64,000 bases of DNA, taken from positions 234,847,127 to 234,911,126 of the forward strand of contig OV884056.1 of the NCBI GenBank assembly GCA_930367215.1. The letters run 5' to 3'. A program made the translations under genes and the position numbers. How positions within the stretch are numbered: the first letter of the stretch is position 1; each line of letters opens with the position of its first letter. Below are positions 22,582 to 34,799 of this stretch, in pieces. Under the pieces are notes generated by a model, which saw only the letters and a list, made by a program, of their open reading frames with translations, made no database searches and was not told the DNA's origin. The DNA is from Pollenia angustigena. Its lineage: Eukaryota; Arthropoda; Insecta; Diptera; Polleniidae.

Positions 22582-22933
22582 TTGTTGTTCTCTTCTATGT
22601 GTGTGCGCACGTGTGTGATAAAAGAGTATAAAAGAGAAAACGCGGCGCCCTGATGTTGCCGAACGCAGTTTTGGAGCCATCCGAAATTAGGTGAGTTTGT
22701 AAACTTTAAAAAATGTTTTACTGCTATGTTATTCTAACTTTCATTTCAAATATAAAAACCGAGCTAGATTCTTCTCTAAGAGAGTCTGCTCTTCCGCTTA
22801 CAACTATAAAATTAAATTTAAACGAAGCTGTACGAGCTGCTAAGACAAACACTGTAGAGGTCAAACAATTGAATTCGATTCGACGCAAATCGGTTCTACG
22901 CACCAAAAGAACTCGGAGTTCAACGAACAGCTA
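22582..22933 (+). other. Possible promoter, splice donor and short exon
   Basis: This segment lies between two copies of the same MITE and looks unlike them. It has TATAAAAG at 22627-22634, a consensus splice donor AG|GTGAGT at about 22689-22696, then an open stretch (about 22760-22933). The peptide ends in a basic run (SIRRKSVLRTKRTRSS). If the second MITE is removed at its TA duplication, the frame runs on a few codons to KNKQH and a stop near 23303, and AATAAA follows near 23339. No protein family is recognised. It could be a small host gene, an LTR-element leader, or chance. Confidence 0.3.
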
Positions 22934-23287
22934 CCCTGCAAATAAAATTGGACCACCTGATCCATTTTGATAAAATGGACTTCTCCATGGACTGGTCCGA
23001 TGTAATGCAAGCATGGACTATGTCATTGTTAAAAAGTGTTTGTAGTGAGACGACATGTCTTCGTTTTTTAACGACATGCTTTCGTTATTAAACGACTTCA
23101 AAACTAATCCGCTTGGGTATACCATGGAGTAGTTTCAAAACTACTCCTTAGTCGTCCAAAGGTGGGTTATATGGTCCTCTCCTAGGACATCGTAATGTTA
23201 AATAGACCAGGTTTTTTCCATACGTTTGGGTTAGTTTTGGACTAGTCCAGTCCACGCGTGTTTGGACTGGTCCTATCATTTGCAGGG
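22934..23287 (+). mobile_element. CCCTGCAAAT MITE, copy 2, TSD TA
   Basis: 354 bp, similar to copy 1 throughout, flanked by TA on both sides (22932-22933 and 23288-23289). Confidence 0.85.
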
Positions 23288-23440
23288 TACAAGAACAAAC
23301 AACACTAGGTGTGTTTAGGTCTTGCTGCTATAACAACAGCAATAAATTGAGGTATTTAAGCTGAACTGCCCGTCTATACCAGAGATAATTATTGCGACAT
23401 ATATCGCAGTAAATGTCAAAATTATGTTATCTTTAATGTA

Positions 23441-24364
23441 CACTGAAAGAATTTTCTTCGCAATACTAACGAATTTTGACATTAATCCCATGAAAAATTG
23501 CATTATAAAGGAACCTATGCAGCGCTTCGTTGGATCAATGAAACCTGTTTCATTAAAAGGACTTAATGAAACATTACATTAGATCCATGAATATTATTCA
23601 TTGGATGAATACTTTCAATAAAGTAAAATTTTTATTTTTTTTTATTTTTTTTTTTTATTTATTTTTTTTTTCTTATTTTATTTTACTTTATTTTTTATTT
23701 TTTTTCTGTCTCTGGTGGGATTCGAACATGTAACCTCGGTGCTGATAGACTAGCTCACTACCAGCTAGTCTACCGGGGCAGTATAGTTTTTGTATAAAAA
23801 AACTATGTTTTTTTCTCAATTAAGACCGTAAATATGAGATTAAATTGTCCATAATAACAATAACAACGTTGATTGAAAGTGGATTGAAAGTTTTTGTTTC
23901 ATTACTATAATGACATTTGTATTGTCATAATGAAAATTTAAATTTATGAAGGCAATTATTGAAATATGTTGCTTTTATAAAAAAATTTTTTGATTTCATA
24001 AATTTAATGGCATACATGTAACATTAGATGTATGAAATTATTAAATCTTACATTTTTTAAATAACAATTAAACATTTTTTTAAGGAAACTATAATTTTGT
24101 ATTAATTTATGAATAAAGTTATGTTTGTATATTGTTTTTTTATGTTCCCAATTAAAATTTTTTGCTTAACTTGGACAAACTTAAGTTTTCATATATCCAA
24201 TGAAAATTTTTAACGTAATTACGAAATCTAATGAAGCGATTTTAACGAAAATACTTCATCAAACCTATGAAATTCCATTTAGACAATGAAAATTTTCATT
24301 TACCCAAGGAAAACTTTTTTATGAAAATGATTCATTAAATATATGAAGCATTTTTCTTTCAGTG
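23441..24364. mobile_element. CACTGAAAGAA MITE holding a SINE, TSD TA
   Basis: Inverted ends CACTGAAAGAA with TA on both sides (23439-23440 and 24365-24366). The interior repeats ATGAAA and CATTGGATGAA-type words. A tRNA-derived SINE with a long T-rich (A-rich on its own strand) tail is nested at about 23630-23781. Confidence 0.8.
23630..23781 (-). mobile_element. tRNA-derived SINE, copy 1
   Basis: On the minus strand the head is 23781-23707: GCCCCGGTAGACTAGCTGG, then a B box (TTCGAATCCC) followed by CACCAGAGAC, then a long A-rich tail. It shares the head with copies at 43169 and 57452 but lacks their post-tRNA segment. Confidence 0.75.
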
Positions 24365-25264
24365 TAGACAGCAATTTTTTGTACATATTTATTGCCGACA
24401 ATTTATGTTGCAATAATTGTTAGTCCATTTTCGTTGGCAATTATTGCTTACATAAAAAGTCAAATTTGGTTGGCAATTGAGAAAAAAGAAGCAAAAAGGA
24501 AAAATATAAAAGCAAATTGTGTGAGAAAGAAATTTAATTTGTGAAATGGTAGCAAATTATAATCGTAGTAAAAGAATTAAATTAAAGAATTTAATAAACA
24601 CTAAAATAAAATTACAAAAATCATTTTTATTAATATAATTTTTTTTTGTTTTTCGACCTTTATTATTTCAATTTATATAAATTTCTTTAAGTTTGAGTTC
24701 TTTTTATAAAAAAATATTGATTTTATATTTTTTTTTTTTTTTTTTTTGTTTAAGTAAAATTAATATTTTTATACAAAAAAGACCTCAAACTTTAATAAAT
24801 TAATATACATTTTAATAATAAAGTCGAATTAGAAAGAATATATATCAATAAAAATAATTTTTGCACGATAGCGCCAGTTTTTACACATCACCACAGAGCA
24901 CACGGAGGCGTCACGAGACAGAAAATATTGTCCTTTTTCTGTATTTTTCTTCGAAAACTGCCCTTTTTGCATATTTTGTTTTGATCACGCTTTTTAGTTG
25001 ATAGTAGCGGCCTGTTTTTGGACACTGCCACTCACTACAAAAAAAGCTGTCCTCGCAAATGATTTAGGCATTTTTCATACGTCACTTTTTTCATATCTGT
25101 ATGCTTTGTACACTGCACCTTCTTCCTTGATTTTTTTCATATAATGCGTTAACATAAATACGTTTTCCCATGCCTTTAACATAGGTTGAGCAATAAGAAA
25201 TATTGCTTTGTTATTCTGCCGACGTTATTGCCAACTGGGTGAGATATTTATCTTTAGTGTAGAC
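24365..25264. other. Unassigned A+T-rich sequence
   Basis: No gene seen. It includes diffuse TTGGCAATTATTG inverted words near 24400-24460 and poly(T)/poly(A) runs. Confidence 0.5.
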
Positions 25265-25650
25265 CTCGGGGGAAGGTTAGCCAGATAGCTGAAGTACTAG
25301 GGATTTCCAAAAATTATAATAACTGAAAATTTTAAGATGAGAAAGCGGTCGCGTTTGCTTTGAGCAGACAAAAAACGCGGTCGTTAAGATATTGGAGTAG
25401 TGTGTTTGGCGCTGTGTAGCCGCAATAAAGCCGAGTATTTGCATGAATTCGCAACTATGGATAAGACATGGGTGCACTACTTCACCAAAGAAGGAGAAAA
25501 CAGTTCCATCTACAGTCAAGGTCATAGCGGCTGCTTTTTGCCGCATTTGGCGAACTAAAAGTGGCTGTAGGCCAAAACAAGGTGTAATTTTTTTAATAAT
25601 TCTAAAGTAATTTGTTTTTAATTTTATTTCTTCTTCAGCCACCTACAAGT
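25265..25650 (+). pseudogene. Mariner (DD34D-type) transposase, N-terminal and central fragment
   Basis: The plus strand carries, in different frames, SQIAEVLGISK (the helix-turn-helix block VxEIAEVxGISxGS), KMRK, KAEYLHEFATMDKTWVHYFT (first catalytic Asp in the MDxTW block) and KTVPSTVKVIAAAFCR. These are ordered blocks of a Mos1/irritans-like mariner transposase. The reading frame is broken many times. A 121-codon frame on the opposite strand covers the same bases and is only its shadow. A C-terminal fragment of the same kind of protein lies at 27025-27300. Confidence 0.75.
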
Positions 25651-25689
25651 ACATTTAGAGTTGGAAAAAAACCAACCAATTGTAGTTGG

Positions 25690-25960
25690 GAATGTAAAAA
25701 AGATAAATTTATTGTTTATTGTTGCTGTTTTGTTTAAGCTTTGATATCGTTGCAGGTGAAACTTGATTGTTTGTAATTCTCATACGATTTACAGTTTTAC
25801 TTGTTTATCTTTGGCTTGTCTAAAATCTTTGAAAAAATGTTTCCTGATGATCTGGCCTAAGCAACCAGTAAAATGCATATAGAAACTAGCCTTATCTCAT
25901 CAACAAAAAATTTCAGTGTGTTTAGCAGTAGTAAAAATTTAGAATTTAGCACATTAAAAT
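25690..25960. repeat. Partial copy of the 62.1-62.46 kb fold-back
   Basis: Blocks TTGTTTATTGTTG, TTTAAGCTTTGA, CCTAAGCAACCAGT and AAATTTCAGTGT occur in the same order as at 62200-62390. Confidence 0.6.
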
Positions 25961-26342
25961 ATGTACTTTATTACAATTTTGAATTCACAATTTCGATTTT
26001 TCAAGTCCAGAATTGTTAAATATAGCTTCACTTTATAGCGGGCTATGGAATAACAAATAGCGGCTTCGCAAAGCCGTTTGTGCAGAGAAGCTTATCTTAG
26101 CGATTCTGGATTTGAAAATTCCAGATTTCCGAATTTGCGATTTTGCGATTTTGAATTCGGAATTTTAATGAATCATAATATATCAGTTACTAAAAACAAA
26201 AGTTGTTTTATTATTATTAGAAGAATATGTCAAAATGACAAAACAAAAAATCGCCACAAAAAAAATGTTCCTAAACTATGCTTAAAGTGAATTATTACCC
26301 AAGAATTACGATAAAATCGCTTAAATAAAATTGGGTTTAATA
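25961..26342. other. Spacer
   Basis: No gene seen; short inverted word GCGGCTTCGCAAAGCCG near 26060. Confidence 0.5.
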
Positions 26343-26928
26343 TCCCTGCGGGAAATTTGTGGCAGTTGGTCCCACAGACTGGTCCTGGGAGTTGTGAAAA
26401 TAGAACAGGTAGAAAGAAAAAACTCATGACCAGTGAAAGCAGAACCAATCATGTAACTGGTTTATGAAGAACGAAAAGGTAGAAAAAGTAATGAATTACA
26501 GAACAGTCTTCACCGGTGATGTGACAAATTTTTTGGTCTTTCTAAAATTTGTTTCTTGAATTCAATTATACGTCTTGTTTAATTGAAATAATACTACATA
26601 ATAATACTGAGTACAGCCTTCACCGGTGGTGTGTTACATTTTTTTGGGACTTTCTAAAATTTGGCTCTTGAATTTCATTCTAGGACTTGTTTTATTGAAA
26701 TAATACTACATCGTATTGAAATTACACACATTTTAGTAACTGTCAGTAAACACGTCCATTGAGAAGAGATTTGTGACTGGACAAATAGTGTAAATTGACC
26801 CCCTCCAATGACAACCCCATGTAAAAGGCATAGGTCTTATTCATAGAAAGTGTTAAAACTACAACCGGTGTCTACCACCAAACCCTATCACAGGGCTACT
26901 TTGGTGTCAGTTCGCTTCCCTCTAGGGA
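26343..26928 (+). mobile_element. TCCCTGCGGGAA MITE, copy 1
   Basis: 586 bp, with short imperfect inverted ends TCCCTGCGGGAA and TTCCCTCTAGGGA. It has an internal tandem duplication of about 110 bp beginning ACAGTCTTCACCGGTG and ACAGCCTTCACCGGTG. Copy 2 is at 33815. Confidence 0.75.
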
Positions 26929-27024
26929 TCTTACGCAAAATCACCAAATTTTACTGGAAACTTTTCGGGCGATTTTTCACGCATTACTTTGGGCGGTTTT
27001 GCTTTGGGCCATTTTTCGAACAGC

Positions 27025-27300
27025 CACTAAGTGTTCTTTGATTAAGACAATGTAACATTTCACATATTCACTATTGCAATGGCCTAAAATTAATAAATTG
27101 AACTTCAATTTGCTTCATGACGCACCTTATTCACCAGGTTGCGCTCTTTCAGATTTTTTTATATCAAAACTTTAAAAAATCGCTTGGTGGTAAAAATCTA
27201 TATTATGAGGTGATGGAGTCTGCCATATATGGCGTTTTTAAGTAGCAAGACGTGGTATCGGAACAACGGGTTTTGTGGATTTCGCAACATTTCTTTCATT
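27025..27300 (+). pseudogene. Mariner transposase, C-terminal fragment
   Basis: DNVTFH (second catalytic Asp) is followed, after one frame change, by KLNFNLLHDAPYSP and ALSDFF, the mariner block PYSPDLAPSDFxLF, where the Asp of LSD is the third catalytic residue. After allowing for the frame change the spacing between the two is about 34 residues, so this is a DD34D mariner. KKSLGGKNLYYEVMES follows. It may belong with the fragment at 25265-25650, with a MITE and other sequence inserted between them. Confidence 0.65.
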
Positions 27301-28507
27301 ATTTACATATTTCTTTAACTGCAATGTGCTAATTGAATGTTCGACGAATGTCGACAAATTTCTCTAAAATGTTCCATATGGTAAGAATAATTTCTAATCA
27401 ATCGCTTCCTTAACTAACTTTATCGTAGTTTGAAAAAAAAAATTAATTTGCAATGTGTTTAAAAATATGCAAAAATCATTTTCTTGCGCAGAACTGCTTT
27501 GACACCATGTTTGATATCTGGTTTGTGAGTTGCCTTTCTCAAATTGTCTCCAACAAATTTTAAATCTAGGCCTTCTTTTCTAATTAACTTAAAATCATTT
27601 AAACACTCAGAACACTTTCTGTCCATCTGGTTTTTTCTTAATATTTAGGTTATTAAAAGTAGCAAAAATATTTTTCAACTAAAAACAGTAGCACAATTTA
27701 AAAACTCTTAAATGTGATATAAATAAAAAATGATGACAAACAAGTTTGATGGTCAATAGCAATAAACATTGTTATATACGAAATAGAAAATAAGAATCAA
27801 ATGAAAAGAAGAAAAAAAAAACACTTGACAGCTTAATTTGATTTTTATTTCTCAAATAAAATTAACTTGCAATAGACAACATGAAACCTTGCAAATGAAT
27901 TGAGGTCAATAGACATTTTATATTTTTCATATTTTAATCTCAAATTTTAGAAAATTAAATATCCATCTGTCTTTAGAAATAATAAATATTTAAAACAAGT
28001 CCCAAAGAAAGACAGGCGGGGAGCAATTTTATAAATAGAAAAATGTATGTAGATAAATAATTCAATTTGTATGTTTCTTTCAGCGCCAGGCTGTCTTTTA
28101 CTCAGCAGGCTTGTAGACTTGTCAACGCATTTTGAGACGATAATTTTAAAAAGTCATAAATTATTTATGGATATTTGATGATTTCGTTGTTAGAGTCGAG
28201 CAATAGCTAGACAAACATGGTAAGTTTTGAAATATTAAATAGACATTTTATAAAAATTTTACCAAGTAACGATATAAGTTAATAGTCGAACCTAACCTTA
28301 CGGTATAAGTAAAAAAATGAATTCCATACCAAACAAAAACTTTACAAAAGCACTTACATAACTTTTACCAGCAACCTCTTAAACGTATTTACGGTCATAT
28401 CTAATCGCCTCTCGCAGCATTACATTACACCAATTAATAAAGCACTTTCCCTTAATGCACACAGTAATACGGGTTTGCAAGCAGCCCTGTTGGCTAGAGA
28501 GCGAAAC
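27301..28507. other. Unassigned A+T-rich sequence
   Basis: No gene seen on either strand. Confidence 0.5.
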
Positions 28508-28510
28508 TAA

Positions 28511-30046
28511 AGCTGAAGGTCCACACCATGCGTTTATGCGTCTGTCCTTTTTATGCATTTGACAAAAAAGTTGAATCAGTGTAATTGTATATGACAAGTT
28601 ACACAACAAAATACAGAGAATGCATAGACGCATTAACGCATGAAAGTAGGTTTACTTTTTAAGCTGAAGGTCCACACCATGCGTTTATGCGTCTGTCCTT
28701 TTTATGCATATGACAAAAAAGTTGAATCAGTGTAATTTTATATGACAAGTTACACAACAAAATGCAGAGAATGCATAGACGCATCAACGCATGAAAGTAG
28801 GTTTACTTTTTACTTTTGTATCCGTCGCATGTGTGGTGAAAAAAGTCAGCTGTTATTGATGGCCATGGATGGCAAATCATATTTTATTTTCAATGTTATC
28901 GATAAATATGTTTGTGTGGTGGATTACTTTTGACTATGTTTTTGCATTAAAAAAGGTTTTTAATAAGAGAAAAAGCTTTCGTTATAAAGATTGTATAAAC
29001 TTTAATGAATAAAATACATTAAAATTAATTTTTAGCACAATTTAACAAGAACAAAATTTGCCATTCTACTTATCGATTACTTTTATCTTCTGAGTGTCAT
29101 CTTTGTTGTGTTTTTATTATTTTTTTTAACAAATGCCATGAATTGAAACTTATTGATGCCGTGAAAAATCACGAATATTTTTATAATAAAAGCTTACTCC
29201 TCTATGAATTCTATTAAATAAATTCCATTAAAATATCAATTACACTCTCCATTTTTGGCAAAATTGTTTTTAATTCTTAAGCATACTAGCACAACAGCTG
29301 ATAAAAAAACAAATTTGGCGCATAAAACGCATTGCATGTAACTTGAATTTAGAAACGCATAAAATGCACAAAAAGTATCATACGCATCTACGCATGAACG
29401 CATGGTGTGGACCTTCAGCTTTACTTTTGTATCCGTCGCATGTGTGGTGAAAAAAAGTCAGCTGTTATTGATGGCCATGGATGGCAATTCATATTTTATT
29501 TTCAATGTTATCGATAATTATGTTTGTGTGGTGGATTTCTTTTTACTATGTTTTTTGCATTAAAAAAGGTTTTTCATAAGAGAAAAAGCTGTCGTAATAA
29601 AGATTGTATAAACTTTAATGAATAAAATACATTAAAATAAATTTTTAGCACAATTTAACAAGAACAAAATTTACCATTCTAGTTATCGATTGCTTTTATC
29701 TACTGAGTGTCATCTTTGTTGTGTTTATTATTACATAACAAATATTATATAACAAATGCCATGAATTGAAAACTTATTGATACCGTGAAAAATCACGAAT
29801 ATTTTTATAATAAAAGCTTACTTCCCTATTTCTATTCTATTAAATAAATTCTATTAAAATATCAATTACACTCTCAATTTCTTGCAAAAATGTTTTTAAT
29901 TGTTAAACATGTTAGCACAACAGCTGATAGAAAAACAAATTTGGCGCATGAAACGCATTGCATGTAACTTGAATTTAGAAACGCATAAAATGCACAAAAA
30001 GTATCATACGCATCTACGCATGAACGCATGGTGTGGACCTTCAGCT
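28511..30046 (+). mobile_element. Harbinger-like MITE with stepwise internal duplications
   Basis: Inverted ends AGCTGAAGGTCCACACCATG, flanked by TAA on both sides (28508-28510 and 30047-30049). The left 151 bp is present twice in tandem (28511 and 28662). Then the body of about 611 bp, beginning ACTTTTGTATCCGTCGCATG, is present twice (28812 and 29423), each copy ending in the right terminal repeat. The family is shared with 2553-2876. There is no transposase. CGCAT and ATGCG words recur in both end zones. Confidence 0.85.
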
Positions 30047-30049
30047 TAA

Positions 30050-30480
30050 GAAAATCAACGAGAAACGAAGGAACAGTGTTTAAATCACACAGTGTTACCA
30101 CTAGCAAGATTCAAAATTACACTTCAAATGAAGCAAAATTACCCGATTTAAATGAAATTGCACCTGATATAAAATTTAAGTTTTATTTAATAAAAAATAC
30201 ATTTACAAAGAAGCAAAAACACAAAAAACTCATTAAAACAAGATCAATATTAGTCAAACTGTTAATTTTATTTAAATTAACAAAATTAATAAAACATAAT
30301 ATAAAACTGCTAAAATAAACTCATTATTTGATAACTTCCACATTTGTTTGATATATGTTGGGAAGGTTTAAAATGTCATTCAAAATTGTCATTGCTTTAT
30401 CATGGATGCTTTTTAGCCCCATAGAGCTTACGAAAGGTTAGCTGTCAAACGAAATGTCATACTGTTTTCACTTTTTGATC
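30050..30480. other. Spacer
   Basis: A+T-rich; a 96-codon frame across 30028-30318 starts in the MITE and has no recognised family. Confidence 0.45.
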
Positions 30481-30870
30481 AGCCATATCATCATGAATAG
30501 ATTCATGCTTGAACAACGCCACCAAATTATCCAAATATACTTTGAAAATCAGCCATCGATTGTCGCAACTTAAAGGTGACTTCATGACTTAAATGACGCA
30601 ACTTTTTTTCACAAATGAAGGCGATGTGTTGATTTAAAGAAAATAAACTGTCAATTAGACTTCAAGGCCGTGCGATGTGGCACATATTGATTGTTTTCCG
30701 TAGGGTTGTGAAGTCAGTGGTTAATGCTGATAAGCCAGCAACAATCGGTGTCTTGGAGGTGAAAATTGTTCATTTTATTCGAAAAAGAGAAACAAAATTG
30801 GACGTCTGCAATGCGTTTCGTCAAGGACAGGCGCGGTGTCTATTTGTTATAAATCTGTTTCATATCAAAT
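30480..30870 (+). pseudogene. Mariner-like transposase, internally deleted
   Basis: Starting at an ATG at 30493, the frame reads MNRFMLEQRHQIIQIYFENQ, the N-terminal block of the DD41D-like mariners also seen at 54649 and 59523. It then breaks up. From about 30720 another frame reads ADKPATIGVLEVKIVHFIR, which resembles the C-terminal block (DKPATIxxLExxIxxFI). The catalytic centre is missing, so this is a deletion derivative. No terminal repeats were recognised. Confidence 0.6.
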
Positions 30871-31750
30871 TTATTTTTTTTTTTGTGTTGTCTACCATTT
30901 TAAGTTTCATGGTCTTAAAAAAATACCCTTTAAATTAATAAAATTGCAATATTGGAAACATATCTTCCCCCAGGCAAGTTTTTAGTTTGAATAACTTTTT
31001 TCAATAAACTTCAGGTTCTAAATCACTATGATAGGCATCTTTATCCAAATCTAAGGGTCCATCTTGAGACGTTCATTACCAAACATTTGAAAATAAATGT
31101 ATGTTTAATAATTGAAGTCGTTTCTTAAAAAGAAACCGAGACTTTGGTTCAGAAGGATGTGCATTTCTTAGCAACAATATTTAAAAAAAAAATAAAAGTC
31201 ATCACTGAAATCGAATCTTGATTTTATTTGGGCATCTGAAGTAAAAATTTTAAATTATACCTAAATTACTCCTAAGAGAAATTACCCACGCTCTACCCAC
31301 GACCGTAAAAATTATACCAAATTCGGGTGATTACCACAAAGTGGCAACACTGAAATCACAACTTTTTTCTATTAAAGCATTAATAAAAACCAAATCAGTT
31401 TTAATTAAAAAATTAAATCAAGTTAATTAAACGTTTATTTATAATATTTTTTTTTAATAAACCAAAGAAATTGGCGATTTTTCATTAAGCAAAAGAGCTA
31501 ATATGTACTGTATGTATTTGCATTGGCATATTGGAAACTACAAAACAAAATAAAAACAAAAATAAACCGGTTTTGAAATAAATAAGAATGGAAAATTATA
31601 AAAACACGTCAATTAAATATTAATTAATTATTCAGTTAAGATTAATTTTATTAATAAAAGTATAAATATTTAATTAATTTTTTATTAATATCAAACATTT
31701 TTTTATGATATTTATTTTTTTCTATTAATAATACGCATTGACACTATAAA
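30871..31750. other. A+T-rich spacer
   Basis: No gene seen; runs of AATTAATTAA. Confidence 0.5.
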
Positions 31751-31920
31751 TAGGGATGAGATGTTCATGCACTATACAATCGGAAATATGTATGCGCAAA
31801 AAATATGCACTAAAAACGTCAAAATATGCAGTATAAAGTCAAAAACTTGAACATTTTCAATAAAAAAGCGTTTGCTTTTTTAATTTTATTTAAAACAAAA
31901 TATAAAAATCCTATTGTTGT
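31751..31920 (+). mobile_element. hAT end fragment, TAGGGATGAGAT
   Basis: It begins TAGGGATGAGATGTTCATGC, matching the left end of the element at 41151. It is cut off at 31920, where a mini-me-like element starts. Confidence 0.55.
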
Positions 31921-33725
31921 TATACCCACACCACAATAGTGGAGAGGGTATTATGCATTTGTGCTGATGTGTGTAACGCCTTAAAATATTGGTCCTAGAC
32001 CCACCTTAAAGTATACGGATCGTCTTAGAATCACTTTCTGAGTCGAACTAACGATGTCCGTCCGGCTGGCTGGCAGGCTGGCTGGCTGTCCATGTAACCG
32101 TGTGCGATAAGTACAGGTCGCAATTTTGGAGATAATTTGATAATTTGGGTCATAGGTTCTTATTGGCACAAGGACCAAGCCTATTGAAAATGGGCCGAAT
32201 CGTAGGACCACGAGGGAAGATAGGGGGAAATTGCTTCCTCTCAGAAACTATCAAACCGATTTCAATGAAATTTAAAACATACACGCAGAGAAAAAATTTG
32301 GTTGGGCATGGTTACGGCAACAACACTATGTTTAATGTAACAATATATTGTTGTCGTAAACAAATAATTGTTATTTTTATTTAATATCAACAATATTATA
32401 GTTACTGTAAACATATCAATGTTTATCGCAATTATGAATTTGAGTATTGTTGACCGAAAAATAATTATTTTTCTAACAACTTAATTATGATAACTTTCTA
32501 AACATATTATATTTCTCACAACCATATCATGATATTTAATAGCCATAACATGATAACTTTCTATACATTTATCATATCATGTTAAAGATGCAATCAAACT
32601 ATTTTTACTCTAATCATATTATGTTAGCGCCATTTGTAAAATAATTTTGAAGCAGTTGTGTCGTTTTTTTTATTTGTGAGCGGTTAAACAATTAAAAGAT
32701 AAAATTCCATAAAAAAAATAAGTTTAAAGAAATTAAAAAATTAAAATATTAGCGGAGTTCATTCAAGTATTAGTGATGTAATAGTGCAAATGCAAAATAT
32801 CATAGTTTTTTTTTTGTAAAATCCAACAACAAAACACACAGAGATTTCGTTATATTTTATAAAAGTGCTACGATATTTCATCAACATCTTAAAATCGAAA
32901 AAATGGACTCACGCGGTTGCCCCTGAAAACCACAGATTTTTCATTTGCTCTTTTGCAAGCGTTATATTGAACTCCGCTATTTGATTAACATTAAGAAAAA
33001 TTGTAAAAAGCCACAAAATAAAAAATCGATGCAAAAATATTTTAATTTATTTTGTATTTTAATGACTGCTATGAAAGGTGCTATATCATAATATTATTGC
33101 TTCTAAATTTATTATGATTAACATGATGATAATATGATTACTTCTTAGCTTATTATGATTAACATGACAATAATTTGATTACTTCTTAACTTAGTATGAT
33201 TACCAGAATAATAATATGATTAAGGGAAAAATATTATGATGACATATTACAAATATATATTTAGTCATAATATGATTCAATAATAATCTTAATATGGTGA
33301 CTACAATCATAATTCTTATCATAATATGTTGCTCTTAGAATATGTTTACCACAACCATGTTTTTTCTTTGCGTGTAGATAGAACCATATCTATATGGACA
33401 TAAAATGTATGCATTTTTTAAAAAATAGGACCAAGAGGGGAGATAGGGGCAATTTCTGCCTCTCAAACCGATTTTAAGGAAATTTAAAACTTAGATAGAT
33501 CCATATCTATATGGACACATTAGCTATACAGTTTTTCAAAAATAGGACCACAAGGGGATGTAGGGGCCAATTTCTGCCTCTCACAAACTTTCAAAGCGAT
33601 TTTCATGAAGTTCATAAACATAGATAAATCCATATTTACATGGACACATAAGCATGATGTGTTTTACAATACTGTGGTGTAGGGTATCATATGGTCGGGC
33701 TTGACCGACTATACTTTCTTACTTG
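31921..33725 (+). mobile_element. mini-me-like element, with a nested MITE
   Basis: It starts TATACCCACACCACAATAGT with a terminal hairpin (CACAATAGTG), has a GTCCGTCCGGCTGGC-type tract, then tandem units of about 117-129 bp. It ends with a GTCGGGCTTGACCGAC hairpin and ACTTGTTTTT. These features resemble dipteran mini-me/INE-1-like elements. A TA-flanked MITE sits inside at 32282-33374. Non-coding. Confidence 0.75.
32282..33374. mobile_element. Nested CACGCARAGAAAAAA MITE, TSD TA
   Basis: Inverted ends CACGCAGAGAAAAAA and CACGCAAAGAAAAAA, TA on both sides. Near the right end are three units of about 50 bp built on TTATGATTAACATGA. The interrupted host reads AAAACATAGATAGAACC when the insert is removed. 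Confidence 0.85.
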
Positions 33726-33814
33726 TTTTTGTTCTATTGTTATTAATAGGTATACTATTTTTAAAACTTAAATTAAATAACAACATCATTTAAATTTTTA
33801 TTTGTCTTGTAAAA

Positions 33815-34791
33815 ACCCTGCGGGAAATTTGTGTCAATTGGTCCAACAGACTGGTCCTGGGAGATGTGAAAATAGAACAGGTACAAAAAGAAAGAACTCA
33901 AGACCAGTGAAACGAGAACCAATCATGTAACTGGTAAATGAAGAACAAAAAGGTGGAAAAAGTAATGAATTACAGTACAGTCTTCACCGGTGGTGTGACA
34001 AATTTTTTTGGTCTTTCTAAAATTTGTTTCTTGAATTCAATTATACGTCTTGTTTAATTGAAATACAGTAGAATCCCGATAATTCGTAATCGCAAGGGAC
34101 CGGCTATTTCTTACGAATTATAGGGGATTTCGATTTAGCGGGGTTTCGATTTAACGGGGTTTAAATAAAATAAATACGAATAAACGGGGTTTTTCAATTT
34201 ATTTACTAAAACGATACAAAAAACATAAAAAACAATGGTTAAAAATAAAATTTATAAAAATTATTCATGTAACAAACTGATCTTAAGAAAATAAATCCAC
34301 ACACAAGCAAAAATTCACGCAGAAATAAAATAGTGGTAAACAAAAAATCATTCTTTCCATGTTTTTGTTGTTTTTATTACGAATTATAAGTGGTAGTTAG
34401 CAAACAATTACGAATTATAAGAGGTAAAGGAGATTTTATTTGCAAAAAAAATACGAATTAGCGAGGGGACCAAAATGTATGGAAATTTTACGAATTAACG
34501 AGATTTTTTCAAGGGACCGACAGTTTATTACGAATTATCGGGAATTACGATTTATCGGGGTACGAGTTATCGGGATTTGACTGTAATACTACATTGTAGT
34601 AACTGTCACTAAACACGTCCATTAGTAATAGATGTGTGACTGGTCAAATGGTGTCAATTGACCCACTCCAATGATAACCCCATGTAAAAGTGATAGGTCT
34701 AATTCATAGAAATGTTAAAACTTGAACCGGTCTCTACCACCAAAGACCTATTACGGGACTACTTTGGTGTCAGTTCGCTTCCCTCTAGGGA
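33815..34791 (+). mobile_element. TCCCTGCGGGAA MITE, copy 2, interrupted
   Basis: It matches copy 1 (26343-26928) on both sides of a pogo-like insertion at 34066-34583. Here the ~110-bp internal unit is single. Confidence 0.8.
34066..34583. mobile_element. pogo/Tigger-like MITE, TSD TA
   Basis: Inverted ends CAGTAGAATCCCGATAATTC and CAGTCAAATCCCGATAACTC, TA on both sides (34064-34065 and 34584-34585). CAGT..ATCCCGATAA ends with TA are typical of pogo/Tigger elements. TTACGAATTA words are repeated inside. The empty site is seen in copy 1 at 26700. Confidence 0.85.
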
Positions 34792-34799
34792 AGCTTTTG

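Noticed and set aside
22713..22970. Confident protein-coding gene
   Set aside because: No family recognised, and the frame runs into a MITE. Kept only as a low-confidence candidate.
25277..25642. 121-codon open frame on the minus strand as a gene
   Set aside because: The plus strand of the same bases reads as ordered mariner transposase blocks; the minus frame is their shadow.
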